A DNA stretch of 64,000 bases, from positions 124,001 through 188,000 of the forward strand of contig VXNX01000013.1 of assembly GCA_009840385.1 (NCBI GenBank). Reading direction: 5' to 3'. The notes under the pieces were generated by a model, which was given only the letters and a program-made list of their open reading frames with translations, ran no database searches and was not told the origin of the DNA. Below, in pieces: positions 36,720 to 45,179 of the stretch (positions within the stretch are counted from its first letter, which is position 1; each line of letters starts with the position of its first letter). Source of the DNA: Candidatus Dadabacteria bacterium. Its GTDB lineage: Bacteria > Desulfobacterota_D > UBA1144 > Nemesobacterales > Nemesobacteraceae. Made by a program: the position numbers and the translations under genes.

Positions 36720-37171
36720 ATCGGTCCTTCTCAGTGAAAAGAGTACCGGAATCTACATTACACCGTGAACTCAAATTAGGAAAATACTAATAAATAACCT
36801 GTTACGCGCTTTATCGAGAAAGCATCGAAAAGGCTCATAGTTCAAAAAACCCACCTATCCTGCAGCAATTCATCTATGATTTTAAAAACACCTGAGAGGA
36901 ACATTTGCCAGCAGGTCGTTGCTTTCTAGACCCATCGGGGGTTGTATCTCGTAGCTCCCTGAAATTCCGAAGTTTCCGCCGAACTGCAGAAAATTACTCA
37001 GACGTATGAAGACTCCAACCAAGCTCAATATCGTCAAAACGTAAAAGAGTGAAATTCAAAGATGGAATCGAGCAGACAATGGACAAAACAACAGGGGTAA
37101 AAACATACTATCAGGTCGGCGGTTGATTATGCTCCTATACACCAGATTTGACTATATTTCTAAATGCATCT
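36720..37171. other. Intergenic stretch with one possible tiny membrane-protein gene
   Basis: 452 bp between the PIG-L gene and the porin 3' end, AT-rich, with no long gene. The only coding-like signal is the small minus-strand frame listed separately at 36882-37037. A plus-strand frame ending at 37127 is short and matches nothing I recognise. No RNA gene or terminator is visible. Confidence 0.4.
36882..37037 (-). CDS. Possible 51-residue membrane peptide
   Basis: A TTG-started frame encodes a hydrophobic helix (LTILSLVGVFIRL) followed by a polar tail (GGNFGISGSYEIQPPMGLES) and stops at 36882. The composition looks like a single-pass protein with a periplasmic domain rather than noise. There is no clear ribosome site and no recognised family. 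It could be the C-terminal remnant of a longer gene. Confidence 0.25.
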   Translation of the reverse strand: MTILSLVGVFIRLSNFLQFGGNFGISGSYEIQPPMGLESNDLLANVPLRCF

Positions 37172-38437
37172 CTAGAAGTAGGTCTGAACCTGCGCTCTTA
37201 CCATCGACTCATCAGACTCTACGCCAGCGAGATCCTCTTCTCTCTGGAACGTGTAGTCAAGCTGTATTTTCCACTTGTGATTGCCGCTGAGGTAGTAGTT
37301 AAGTCCCTGCGTGAATGTCCATATGTTGTCAAGGTCATTTCCCCTGACAACGTTGGCATCATCGTCAAACATGACCATCGCATACCTTGAGGCGAGCTCA
37401 ATCCTCTTCGGAAGAAGGAAGAAACCGCCCTGTACCCTGAAACCGGAATCATAGGCAGTGTCCACACCGGCGTCATCGGGATTGACCCACCTTCCGACAT
37501 ACTCGCCGGTAAGATTGAATCTCGGGTCCCTGTAGTTTACGTCAGCCGTAAAGGAAGTGACTCTACCGCTTTCAAGGTCTCTCTCTCCAGATGGAATTCC
37601 TATATTGCCATCATTTCCATCCTCAACATCTATGCCCGCAACAGCGGCTCCTACCATGAGCGTGGGCCTCTTGGCGAAATTCTCTTTTACACTCTTGGCT
37701 TTCCCGCCGATAATGGCCGCCTGAACCCTTCCTGCCCAGAGCATTCCGGTGTCACCCTTATCGTTTTTCTGGTTCGCGCCTTCACCTTGGAAAACACCCG
37801 CATCATAGCGGATCATCCCGTCGCCGAGAAAACCGTAAACACCGCCACCGATATCCCTGCCATACCGAAAGTAATCGTCTATGATCGAGGTTCCCACAAG
37901 CTGCAGGGCGGTAATTGAGGTAAGAAATTCTCTGCTAAACGGAACCTTGTACTGGCCCACGGTAGGAATGAACATCTTGTTCTTGGCAAACGAAAGCCTC
38001 ATGTCCTTTAGTGCTCCACCTGCGAGATCATACTGAATCGTGTATTTCATCCAGGGAGCGAAAGCGTTACCGTCCCAGATCAACCAGAGGTTTCTTACAC
38101 TGAAGCCAAAACCCTCTTCGTCGGTGTCAGGATCTGTGTAGTTGGCCAGAAACTGACCAAAAAATCTCATCCTGAGTTTGTAGTTGCTGTCCGCGGTCTG
38201 GAAAGTAAGGCCCGCACCTTTTTTGGTCTTGACCTTTATCTTGTTGTGCCAGGCCTTGGAATCTTTCACCGTGGCCTCGTACTCCTTCATGTTCATCTGC
38301 TGCTCAAGCTCTTCTATCTTCTTCTTAAGTTCCTCTATCTGCTCCTGTATGCTCTGGTCGCCACCGGCCTGGGCGGGAAGTGACATAAAGGAAAGCAGAA
38401 TGAAAAAAGAAACAGCTAAAACTGCTAAAATCCTCAT
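37172..38437 (-). CDS. Phosphate-selective-type porin with N-terminal coiled coil
   Basis: 421 residues. A signal peptide (AVLAVSFFILLSFMSLPAQA) is followed by a heptad-rich coiled coil (EQIEELKKKIEELEQQM), the usual trimer-forming prefix of porin O/P relatives. The remaining 340 residues form alternating amphipathic strands and end in VRAQVQTYF, with a C-terminal phenylalanine for outer-membrane assembly. It would be a trimeric diffusion channel; anion selectivity is a family property, not read here. GAGGAGG lies just before the ATG. Confidence 0.88.
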   Translation of the reverse strand: MRILAVLAVSFFILLSFMSLPAQAGGDQSIQEQIEELKKKIEELEQQMNMKEYEATVKDSKAWHNKIKVKTKKGAGLTFQTADSNYKLRMRFFGQFLANYTDPDTDEEGFGFSVRNLWLIWDGNAFAPWMKYTIQYDLAGGALKDMRLSFAKNKMFIPTVGQYKVPFSREFLTSITALQLVGTSIIDDYFRYGRDIGGGVYGFLGDGMIRYDAGVFQGEGANQKNDKGDTGMLWAGRVQAAIIGGKAKSVKENFAKRPTLMVGAAVAGIDVEDGNDGNIGIPSGERDLESGRVTSFTADVNYRDPRFNLTGEYVGRWVNPDDAGVDTAYDSGFRVQGGFFLLPKRIELASRYAMVMFDDDANVVRGNDLDNIWTFTQGLNYYLSGNHKWKIQLDYTFQREEDLAGVESDESMVRAQVQTYF

Positions 38438-38537
38438 ATTACGTCCTCCTCTGAGTTATATTCAAATCTGGTGCACGGAGGGTTTGAAAAAAAAGCGGCA
38501 TATCCGGTTGATTTGAATTCACTCAAACTAATCAACA

Positions 38538-38552
38538 GGAGGATACACCTCC
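38538..38552 (+). promoter_or_regulatory. Hairpin that hides a Shine-Dalgarno sequence
   Basis: GGAGG (38538-38542) pairs perfectly with CCTCC (38548-38552) around the loop ATACA. The hairpin ends directly at the ATG of a 47-codon frame, so the only ribosome site is buried in the stem. It could be a translation switch or chance. Confidence 0.35.
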
Positions 38553-38696
38553 ATGGGCAGAAAGAATAAAGTTTTTGAGACGAAAGGTCAAAAAGAAACG
38601 ATGGATCTGTTGAGAGGACTTTCCGCTAGATCTATTCCCTGTCCTGAACAGAAATACGCGGACCAGAGGTTGCCTGCTGGCCAAGTACATATATAA
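38553..38696 (+). CDS. Possible 47-residue protein between porin and gatB
   Basis: ATG with AGGAGG ten bases upstream opens a 47-codon basic frame (MGRKNKVFETKGQKETMDLL then GLSARSIPCPEQKY) that ends 46 bp before gatB. It has one cysteine and no membrane segment or recognised family. The strong ribosome site is the main support; the hairpin noted at 38538-38552 would block it unless opened. Confidence 0.35.
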   Translation: MGRKNKVFETKGQKETMDLLRGLSARSIPCPEQKYADQRLPAGQVHI

Positions 38697-38742
38697 TTTT
38701 CGCTCGACTGCTTTATCAAATTTTCCCTGAAGGAACGATCAT

Positions 38743-40167
38743 ATGGAGTACGAAGCGGTAATCGGTCTCGAAGTACACGCACAACTCGCCACTGAATCCA
38801 AGATATTTTCTTCTTCCTCGACGAAATTCGGAAGTCCCCCCAACTCCCAGGTGAATCCGGTCTGTCTGGGCATGCCGGGGGTTTTGCCGGTTTTTAACGA
38901 AAGGGTTCTTGAATACGCCATAAAGGCCGGTCTGGCGACCAACTGCGAAATCGCCCGGAAATCCAGATTCGCAAGGAAGAACTACTTCTACCCGGACCTT
39001 CCGAAGGGCTACCAGATTTCCCAGTACGACGAACCGCTTTGCCTCAGAGGGCATCTCGAGATAGATTCGGGGGATGGCAAAAAAAAGATCAGGATAACCC
39101 GAATACACCTGGAAGAAGACGCGGGGAAACTCGTGCACGAATACTCCGACTTTGAAAGCCATGTGGATCTCAACAGGGCCGGAGTGCCGCTTGTGGAGAT
39201 AGTCAGCGAGCCCGATATCTCAACCGCCGAAGAAGCGGTTGAATACGTAAAGAAACTTAGGACAATCCTCAGATATATCGAGGTTTGTGACGGGAACATG
39301 GAGGAAGGAAGCCTGCGCTGCGACGCAAACGTCTCCGTGCGGCCGGCAGGGCAGAGCGAACTCGGAACTAAAACCGAGATCAAGAATCTTAATTCCTTCC
39401 GCTTTATACAGAGGGCCATAGAATACGAAATAAAGAGACAGGAGGCGGTTCTGCGAAGCGGAGGGAACGTGGTCCAGGAAACAAGGCTCTTTGACTCCCA
39501 AAAAGGGATCACGTTTGCAATGAGATCAAAAGAAGAGGCTCACGACTACAGGTATTTTCCAGACCCAGACCTTCTGCCGGTAGTGGTGGTGGTGGATTAT
39601 CTGGAAAAAATCCGCCTGTCTCTCCCGGAACTTCCCGAAGAAAAACTCAGCAGGTTCGTGGATGAATTCAACATACCGAGAAACGATGCCGAGACGCTTT
39701 CATCCTCAAGACCGCTTGCCGAATACTTTGAAGAGTGCGCAAAACACGCAAAAGACCAGAAGGCGGTGAGCAACTGGATCTTAAACGAGATGCTTAGAGA
39801 AGTCGAGAACGAAGACAGCATAGCCGAATTTCCAGTTAAGCCTGAGAACCTCGCTGAACTGCTGAACCTTATCGGGGAAGGAAAAATAAACCGCAAGACC
39901 GCTAAGGAAATATTCTCCGAGATGATAAGCGGGGGAAAACGCGCAGAAGAAATAGTAACCGAAAAGGGGCTTACCCAGATTACCGATGAAGACGAGATCT
40001 CCTCTATTATAAGCAAAATAATCGAAGAGAATCCGAAGGAAGTCGAAAGATACAGGAACGGGGACACAAAGCTTCTCAGCTTTTTCATCGGTCAGGTGAT
40101 GAAGGCAACAAGGGGGAAAGCCGATCCCGCAGTAGTAAATCAAACGCTCAGAAATTCTCTCGGATAA
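38743..40167 (+). CDS. gatB: Aspartyl/glutamyl-tRNA amidotransferase subunit B
   Basis: 474 residues; the kinase/transamidase subunit of GatCAB, which converts misacylated Glu-tRNA-Gln or Asp-tRNA-Asn. The start EYEAVIGLEVHAQL and the signatures YFYPDLPKGYQISQYD (near 86) and DANVSVRPAG (near 198) are present. The C-terminal helical and YqeY-like tail (ERYRNGDTKLLSFFIGQVMK) binds tRNA. gatA and gatC are not adjacent. The gene is followed by the degraded zone starting at about 40200. Confidence 0.95.
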   Translation: MEYEAVIGLEVHAQLATESKIFSSSSTKFGSPPNSQVNPVCLGMPGVLPVFNERVLEYAIKAGLATNCEIARKSRFARKNYFYPDLPKGYQISQYDEPLCLRGHLEIDSGDGKKKIRITRIHLEEDAGKLVHEYSDFESHVDLNRAGVPLVEIVSEPDISTAEEAVEYVKKLRTILRYIEVCDGNMEEGSLRCDANVSVRPAGQSELGTKTEIKNLNSFRFIQRAIEYEIKRQEAVLRSGGNVVQETRLFDSQKGITFAMRSKEEAHDYRYFPDPDLLPVVVVVDYLEKIRLSLPELPEEKLSRFVDEFNIPRNDAETLSSSRPLAEYFEECAKHAKDQKAVSNWILNEMLREVENEDSIAEFPVKPENLAELLNLIGEGKINRKTAKEIFSEMISGGKRAEEIVTEKGLTQITDEDEISSIISKIIEENPKEVERYRNGDTKLLSFFIGQVMKATRGKADPAVVNQTLRNSLG

Positions 40168-40230
40168 TCTATGGGTGCGCATGAACATATGCTATAACGG
40201 CGAAAACAGTTTGGCGAAATTTGGAAATGA

Positions 40231-40773
40231 AATGGCGAGTTTTTTTTGCCGTGTCATGCGACCATGGCTTGCCAGGAAGGCAACCATCACGTGTACCAAG
40301 TGCTGACGAAGAGGGCGGAGAGAATGTGGGAGTTCGTGAATCGGCCGATGATCGTAGAAGACATTTACGATTACTGGTATTCCGTCTCCGAACAGCCCAA
40401 GGAAATGCAGTCTTGGCCTCTGCCTAATGTCTGGTTCGGAGTGAGCGTGGAGGACTAGGAAAGGCTTTGCCGCGCGAACTGGCTGGTAAAGACCCCGGCC
40501 CCTGCGCGGTTTCTCTCGGTAGAGCCCATGCTCGGGCCGGTCCGGGACATTCCCCGGGGAATTAACTAGATAATCTGCGGCGGGGAGTCCGGGCCCGGAG
40601 CGCGGCCGATGGATCCCGCCTGGGTACGCGAGCTCAAGGATGAGTGCCTGGATAAACGCATTCCCTTCTTCTTCAAGCAGTGGGGAGGGGTTAACAAAAA
40701 GCGGACCGGCCGGGAGCTTGACGGCAGGACCTGGGACGAGATGCCTATTGGCACAACAGAATGCGGAGTATAA
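40231..40773 (+). pseudogene. DUF5131 (phage Gp37/Gp68-like) gene remnant
   Basis: One reading frame contains recognisable DUF5131 segments in the right order: [59 protein letters not shown] and [20 protein letters not shown], then a natural stop at 40773. The frame is broken only by two TAG codons, at 40456 and 40567, where relatives have glutamine and tryptophan. The first hundred or so residues, including the cysteine motif, are missing. The family is often encoded in phages and mobile elements; its function is not established. It is a truncated, decaying gene. Confidence 0.8.
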
Positions 40774-40787
40774 AGTATGTATTTACG

Positions 40788-40997
40788 ATGAAATTCAAAG
40801 AAATCACAATAGACGAAGTTAGGGTAGGCTCCGTTAACTTGTCAGACCAAGAAACCTTCTCTACAGATCACGGAATTGCTGTTGATTTTTACAAAGGCGG
40901 CAAGAAGGTGGCTTCGATTATTGGACTGATGATACCTATAAAAGAAGGCGCAGAGATACCGCCTTTTAAGGTAGATTTCTCGCCTTTTGTGAGATAG
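40788..40997 (+). CDS. Small unknown protein
   Basis: 69 residues from the ATG at 40788, which begins 14 bases after the DUF5131 remnant stop. Compact alpha/beta-looking sequence (MKFKEITIDEVRVGSVNLSD; later GGKKVASIIGLMIP). No signal or membrane segment, no known family. Being intact amid decayed DNA argues for use, but no ribosome site is obvious. Confidence 0.4.
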   Translation: MKFKEITIDEVRVGSVNLSDQETFSTDHGIAVDFYKGGKKVASIIGLMIPIKEGAEIPPFKVDFSPFVR

Positions 40998-41007
40998 ATT
41001 TGGGAGC

Positions 41008-41145
41008 TTAGTACCAAACCAGGAGAATCGGAAGCTTTCTCAATTCTAAGGTTTTGGCCAGAATAACCGCATCGATTGTTTCTTCCGTAGCTTGGACCGT
41101 TATCGGTTTGTGTTGTCCTTTGAAATAAATTGTAAACTCTTTCAT
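41008..41145 (-). CDS. Small unknown protein, 45 residues
   Basis: From the ATG at 41145: a beta-strand start (MKEFTIYFKGQHKPITVQA), then a helix (EETIDAVILAKTLELRK) and a hydrophobic end. It reads like a compact folded domain. It is convergent with the preceding small gene (10 bp apart). The upstream in-frame extension to 41202 is unlikely. No family recognised. Confidence 0.4.
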   Translation of the reverse strand: MKEFTIYFKGQHKPITVQATEETIDAVILAKTLELRKLPILLVWY

Positions 41146-41261
41146 AATGTTAGCCTTAATATTTTTTGTTGTAATGATAGCGCTTATAATTTGGCAAGTC
41201 AAAGACGATTTGTAGGATATTGGGTACCCCTAAATTTAAGTAACTGGCTTAAAAAACCGTT

Positions 41262-41574
41262 TGTCCGTTCGGTGTCCGTTCAACTTGTCTAACTGCCTGA
41301 GACCACTTGTTTTTCTTGTCCGTTCAAAAAAAAGTAGCGATTTTATAGCGCTCGTGTTATTCTTGCGTAAGGTCTTGATATTACGGCGTTTTTTCGGGGT
41401 TTTCAGGCGGATTTCCGGAACATCATCGCTACTTTAGCGCTACTTTTGCTACTTTCTGAAAACGGACATTTTCTGCCCGGTCAGCTCTTTTTTTGGGGTT
41501 TTCTCAAAGAATAGCAAGGACTTACGAGAAAACAGAAACTCGCCAAGTCATATCTTTCAAAAAGACAAAGTAGC
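41262..41574. repeat. Cluster of short iterated boxes
   Basis: Within 313 bp, TGTCCGTTC occurs directly three times (41262, 41273, 41317) and its core inverted once (AACGGACA at 41461). GCTACTTT occurs three times (41428, 41439, 41448) and inverted twice (AAAGTAGC at 41331 and 41567). The region is AT-rich, with no gene from 41146 to 41628. The pattern resembles protein-binding iterons of a replication origin, integrase arm site or regulator. Confidence 0.5.
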
Positions 41575-41628
41575 TATTAAAACATATATGCGCCAACGCA
41601 TTTGCACGGCACCGTTCATCCTCCTTCA

Positions 41629-43248
41629 CTAGGCTTCGTCATCGGCACCGCGCTTTTGGAGAAGATCCTTGGACAACTGCTTCGCCTCGTCAAGACTGTC
41701 CACGAAATTCCCGGCGGGGACACGGTGGAAGACCTTGAGAGATTGCAGAACTCTACCCACGTCACCAGACAGGCCCAACACTATGCAGGCGGTGTCATCG
41801 TCGATGGCAGATTGGACGAGTTCCTCGATCGCAAGCGCGGCGCTATCGTCCACGCTGGTGGTCTCAGAGAAATCGAGGATGATTACGTCGTGATCCTCGA
41901 TGTCCGCAGCAATCACTCGGGTCAATTCGTTTGCCGAAGCGATCGAGAAACTTCCTCTCAATTTGATGAGTCCGACCGGCATGTTATAGGGATCGATGTC
42001 TGCCAGAGACGGTAAAAAATCAAAGTCCAAAACTGGCAGGGAAAACACGCCTTCCAGTTCGTTCTGCGTCAGGTCTCTTGAGCGTACCACGCCCGCAGTG
42101 ATCAACCCGAGCGCGACGGCGGTGACTAAATCGACGAACACCGTCACAAGGAAGGTGAGGAGCATTATAAAGACATACTCAAGGCGGATTGCTCGCAGGT
42201 GGACAACGAAGCGCCAGTCAATAATGTCCCAGCCGACTTTAATGAGAATGCCGGCCAGAACAGCGAGCGGAATCGGTTCGGCAATCCAGCCGAAGCCGAG
42301 CAGTAAACCGAGCAGCAAGATCGCGGTCAGGATGCCTGCCAGCGGACTGCGCCCGCCGGCCCGGATGTTGGTGACGGTGACCAGTGGGGCTCCTGAACCC
42401 GGCAACGCGCCCAGAATACCGGCCGCCAGATTGCCGAAACCTTGCCCCATAAGCTCCCGGTCGGGATTGTGGCGTGTGCGGGTTTGGGAATCCGCTATCA
42501 ATGAGGTCAGCAAACTGTCGATGGAACCGAGAAGCGCAAGAATCAGTGCCGGCTCCAAGAAGCCCCCGATTGAGCCCAACCCTATCTGCGGCGCCTGAAA
42601 CGTGGGCAGGCCCGTAGGAATCGCGCCGATGGTTCGTGCCTCTGTGAGCCCGAAGAACGCAATGCAGGTGCCGATTGTCAAGGCGGCCAGCGCAGGGGGC
42701 AGGAAACGTCGTATTCGACGGGGCCAGAAAACGCAAATAGCCAAGGCAACTAACCCAACAGCAAGATCGTGCGGATTGGGGTTGGCGATTGCCTCCGGCC
42801 AAGCTGCAATCTGGACAAGCGGCCCTCCCGAGACCGGATCGGCGCCGAGGATAGTCAGGACCTGCAGGAGTATGATGATCGCGCCGATCCCGGTCATGAA
42901 ACCGGAAATCACGGAGTATGGAGTGTAACCCACAAAGCGGCCGACCCGGAGAAACCCCAGGGATATCTGTATCAGGCCGGCTAGCATAACGATGGTGAAT
43001 GCGGTCGCCAGATCGTGGGCATACAGGGTGACAATCGCAGCCATTGCGATAGTCATCGGACCGGTGGGACCGGAGATCTGCGCAGGCGTGCCGCCGAACG
43101 CGGCGGCAAAGAATCCCACCGCGACGGCGCCGTAGATTCCAGCAACTGGCCCTAGCCCCGAGGCAACACCAAAGGCTAACGCCAGCGGCAACATTACAAT
43201 CGCGGAAGTGACACCGCCGAATACGTCATCTAGAAAAGTGTGCCTCAT
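41629..43248 (-). CDS. SulP-family anion transporter, copy A
   Basis: 539 residues: a SulP membrane domain with about 12-14 helices (start LDDVFGGVTSAIVMLPLALA; GTPAQISGPTGPMTIAMAA near 54) and a C-terminal STAS domain (about 430-535, DVIILDFSETTSVDDSAALA). Members carry sulfate, bicarbonate or other anions, often with sodium or protons; the substrate is not visible. It is the second of two tandem copies. Bases 42227-43184 are identical to copy B and both flanks are diverged. Codons are richer in G+C than the host genes. The ATG directly follows an in-frame IS3 transposase tail. Confidence 0.9.
   Translation of the reverse strand: MRHTFLDDVFGGVTSAIVMLPLALAFGVASGLGPVAGIYGAVAVGFFAAAFGGTPAQISGPTGPMTIAMAAIVTLYAHDLATAFTIVMLAGLIQISLGFLRVGRFVGYTPYSVISGFMTGIGAIIILLQVLTILGADPVSGGPLVQIAAWPEAIANPNPHDLAVGLVALAICVFWPRRIRRFLPPALAALTIGTCIAFFGLTEARTIGAIPTGLPTFQAPQIGLGSIGGFLEPALILALLGSIDSLLTSLIADSQTRTRHNPDRELMGQGFGNLAAGILGALPGSGAPLVTVTNIRAGGRSPLAGILTAILLLGLLLGFGWIAEPIPLAVLAGILIKVGWDIIDWRFVVHLRAIRLEYVFIMLLTFLVTVFVDLVTAVALGLITAGVVRSRDLTQNELEGVFSLPVLDFDFLPSLADIDPYNMPVGLIKLRGSFSIASANELTRVIAADIEDHDVIILDFSETTSVDDSAALAIEELVQSAIDDDTACIVLGLSGDVGRVLQSLKVFHRVPAGNFVDSLDEAKQLSKDLLQKRGADDEA
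42227..43184. repeat. 958-bp block identical to 44116-45073
   Basis: I compared the two SulP genes over this block at an offset of 1889 and found no mismatch. Mismatches resume at once outside: G/A at 42226 and G/T at 43185, then every few codons. The coding sequence on either side is several percent diverged. Confidence 0.85.
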
Positions 43249-43352
43249 CTCAATCTTCTGATAGTACCAAAGCTCGTTGTAAAATTCTACCTCTCTCCCT
43301 ATACAACTCCTTGCTTCTTTAACCGAACCATAAGTGTTCAGATACGCTCGCT
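43249..43352 (-). pseudogene. IS3-family transposase C-terminal remnant, copy A
   Basis: The minus strand encodes AYLNTYGSVKEARSCIG, then EFYNELWYYQKIE, matching the end of IS3-family OrfB integrases (usual pattern YxxxYGSVxEARxSIGxYxxFYN). The frame runs directly and in frame into the ATG of SulP copy A; a TAA precedes it. Compared with copy B, 107 bp of the remnant's tail are missing at exactly this join. Confidence 0.65.
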
Positions 43353-43372
43353 CTTATTTTAAACCGCAAGCG

Positions 43373-43446
43373 CTAAGAATATCCTCTTTTTATATGCTCT
43401 TCGAACTCGTCTCTGAATTTTCTCACTATTGATTCAATGGGCATGG
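43373..43446 (-). pseudogene. Fossil of the nuoF 3' end
   Basis: 74 bp encode MPIESIVRKFRDEFEEHIKR, then GYS and a stop: the last 24 codons of nuoF with three base differences from the intact gene at 45369. It sits between the two SulP copies, directly beside the stop of copy B. It shows that the duplicated unit was SulP plus spacer plus the nuoF tail. Confidence 0.85.
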
Positions 43447-43448
43447 AG

Positions 43449-45176
43449 TCAGCTTGAGCCTTGGCTGATCGCCTTCGGCGTTTCGCCCCCTGCATTTGCG
43501 CTACCCTCACCAACGCTGAGCTTCATTGCATCGGCACTGCATTCGTGGAGGAGGTTCTTGGATAACTGTTTCGCTTCGTCAAGGCTGTCCACGAAATTCC
43601 CGGCGGGAACACGGTGGAAAACCTTGAGAGATTGCAGAATTCTACCCACGTCACCAGACAGGCCCAACACAACGCAGGCGGTATCATCGTCAATGGCAGA
43701 TTGGACGAGTTCCTCGATCGCAAGCGCAGCACTATCATCCACGCTGGTGGTCTCAGAGAAGTCGAGGATGATGATGTCGTGATCCTCGATGTCCGCAGCA
43801 ATCACTCGGGTCAGTTCGTTTGCGGAAGCGATTGAGAAACTTCCTCTCAACTTGATGAATCCGACCGGTAGGCTATAGGGATCGATGTCCGCCAGAGACG
43901 GTAAAGAATCAAAGTCCAAAACTGGCAGAGAAAACACGCCTTCCAGTTCGTTCTGCGTCAGGTCTCTCGAGCGCACCACACCCGCCGCGATCAACCCGAG
44001 CGCGACGGCGGTGACTAAATCGACAAATACGGTCACAAGGAAGGTGAGGAGCATTATAAGAACGTACTCAAGGCGAATCGCCCGCAGATGGACAACGAAG
44101 CGCCAGTCAATAATATCCCAGCCGACTTTAATGAGAATGCCGGCCAGAACAGCGAGCGGAATCGGTTCGGCAATCCAGCCGAAGCCGAGCAGTAAACCGA
44201 GCAGCAAGATCGCGGTCAGGATGCCTGCCAGCGGACTGCGCCCGCCGGCCCGGATGTTGGTGACGGTGACCAGTGGGGCTCCTGAACCCGGCAACGCGCC
44301 CAGAATACCGGCCGCCAGATTGCCGAAACCTTGCCCCATAAGCTCCCGGTCGGGATTGTGGCGTGTGCGGGTTTGGGAATCCGCTATCAATGAGGTCAGC
44401 AAACTGTCGATGGAACCGAGAAGCGCAAGAATCAGTGCCGGCTCCAAGAAGCCCCCGATTGAGCCCAACCCTATCTGCGGCGCCTGAAACGTGGGCAGGC
44501 CCGTAGGAATCGCGCCGATGGTTCGTGCCTCTGTGAGCCCGAAGAACGCAATGCAGGTGCCGATTGTCAAGGCGGCCAGCGCAGGGGGCAGGAAACGTCG
44601 TATTCGACGGGGCCAGAAAACGCAAATAGCCAAGGCAACTAACCCAACAGCAAGATCGTGCGGATTGGGGTTGGCGATTGCCTCCGGCCAAGCTGCAATC
44701 TGGACAAGCGGCCCTCCCGAGACCGGATCGGCGCCGAGGATAGTCAGGACCTGCAGGAGTATGATGATCGCGCCGATCCCGGTCATGAAACCGGAAATCA
44801 CGGAGTATGGAGTGTAACCCACAAAGCGGCCGACCCGGAGAAACCCCAGGGATATCTGTATCAGGCCGGCTAGCATAACGATGGTGAATGCGGTCGCCAG
44901 ATCGTGGGCATACAGGGTGACAATCGCAGCCATTGCGATAGTCATCGGACCGGTGGGACCGGAGATCTGCGCAGGCGTGCCGCCGAACGCGGCGGCAAAG
45001 AATCCCACCGCGACGGCGCCGTAGATTCCAGCAACTGGCCCTAGCCCCGAGGCAACACCAAAGGCTAACGCCATCGGCAGCATTACGACCGCGGAGACAA
45101 CACCACCGAATACGTCATCTAGAAAAGTGTGCCTCGTCGACCCGAAAGAAGAATTTCCTTTTTTTTTCCTGAACAA
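43449..45176 (-). CDS. SulP-family anion transporter, copy B
   Basis: 575 residues with the same domains as copy A (membrane domain about 20-430, STAS about 450-555) and a longer C-terminal tail (KLSVGEGSANAGGETPKAIS). Where copy A has its start ATG, this copy reads ACG. The frame instead extends upstream to a TTG at 45176, through a nine-A run inside the IS3 remnant. An internal ATG at MLPMAL would delete part of helix 1. Its expression is therefore uncertain, although the coding sequence is intact. The order nuoF, IS3 tail, SulP suggests the gene arrived next to an insertion sequence. Confidence 0.85.
   Translation of the reverse strand: MFRKKKGNSSFGSTRHTFLDDVFGGVVSAVVMLPMALAFGVASGLGPVAGIYGAVAVGFFAAAFGGTPAQISGPTGPMTIAMAAIVTLYAHDLATAFTIVMLAGLIQISLGFLRVGRFVGYTPYSVISGFMTGIGAIIILLQVLTILGADPVSGGPLVQIAAWPEAIANPNPHDLAVGLVALAICVFWPRRIRRFLPPALAALTIGTCIAFFGLTEARTIGAIPTGLPTFQAPQIGLGSIGGFLEPALILALLGSIDSLLTSLIADSQTRTRHNPDRELMGQGFGNLAAGILGALPGSGAPLVTVTNIRAGGRSPLAGILTAILLLGLLLGFGWIAEPIPLAVLAGILIKVGWDIIDWRFVVHLRAIRLEYVLIMLLTFLVTVFVDLVTAVALGLIAAGVVRSRDLTQNELEGVFSLPVLDFDSLPSLADIDPYSLPVGFIKLRGSFSIASANELTRVIAADIEDHDIIILDFSETTSVDDSAALAIEELVQSAIDDDTACVVLGLSGDVGRILQSLKVFHRVPAGNFVDSLDEAKQLSKNLLHECSADAMKLSVGEGSANAGGETPKAISQGSS
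44116..45073. repeat. 958-bp block identical to 42227-43184
   Basis: Partner of the block in SulP copy A. The identical core lies in the membrane domain. The STAS-coding end and the first 35 codons differ between copies. Confidence 0.85.
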
Positions 45177-45179
45177 TTT

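Noticed and set aside
37051-37127. Short plus-strand frame resembling the tail of a sugar-nucleotide dehydratase
   Set aside because: The resemblance rests on about ten residues and the rest does not fit.
42239-42802. Long frame (187 codons), repeated exactly at 44128-44691
   Set aside because: It lies on the same strand in another frame of the SulP genes. It is repeated only because the SulP core is duplicated, and its protein is low-complexity and unlike any family.
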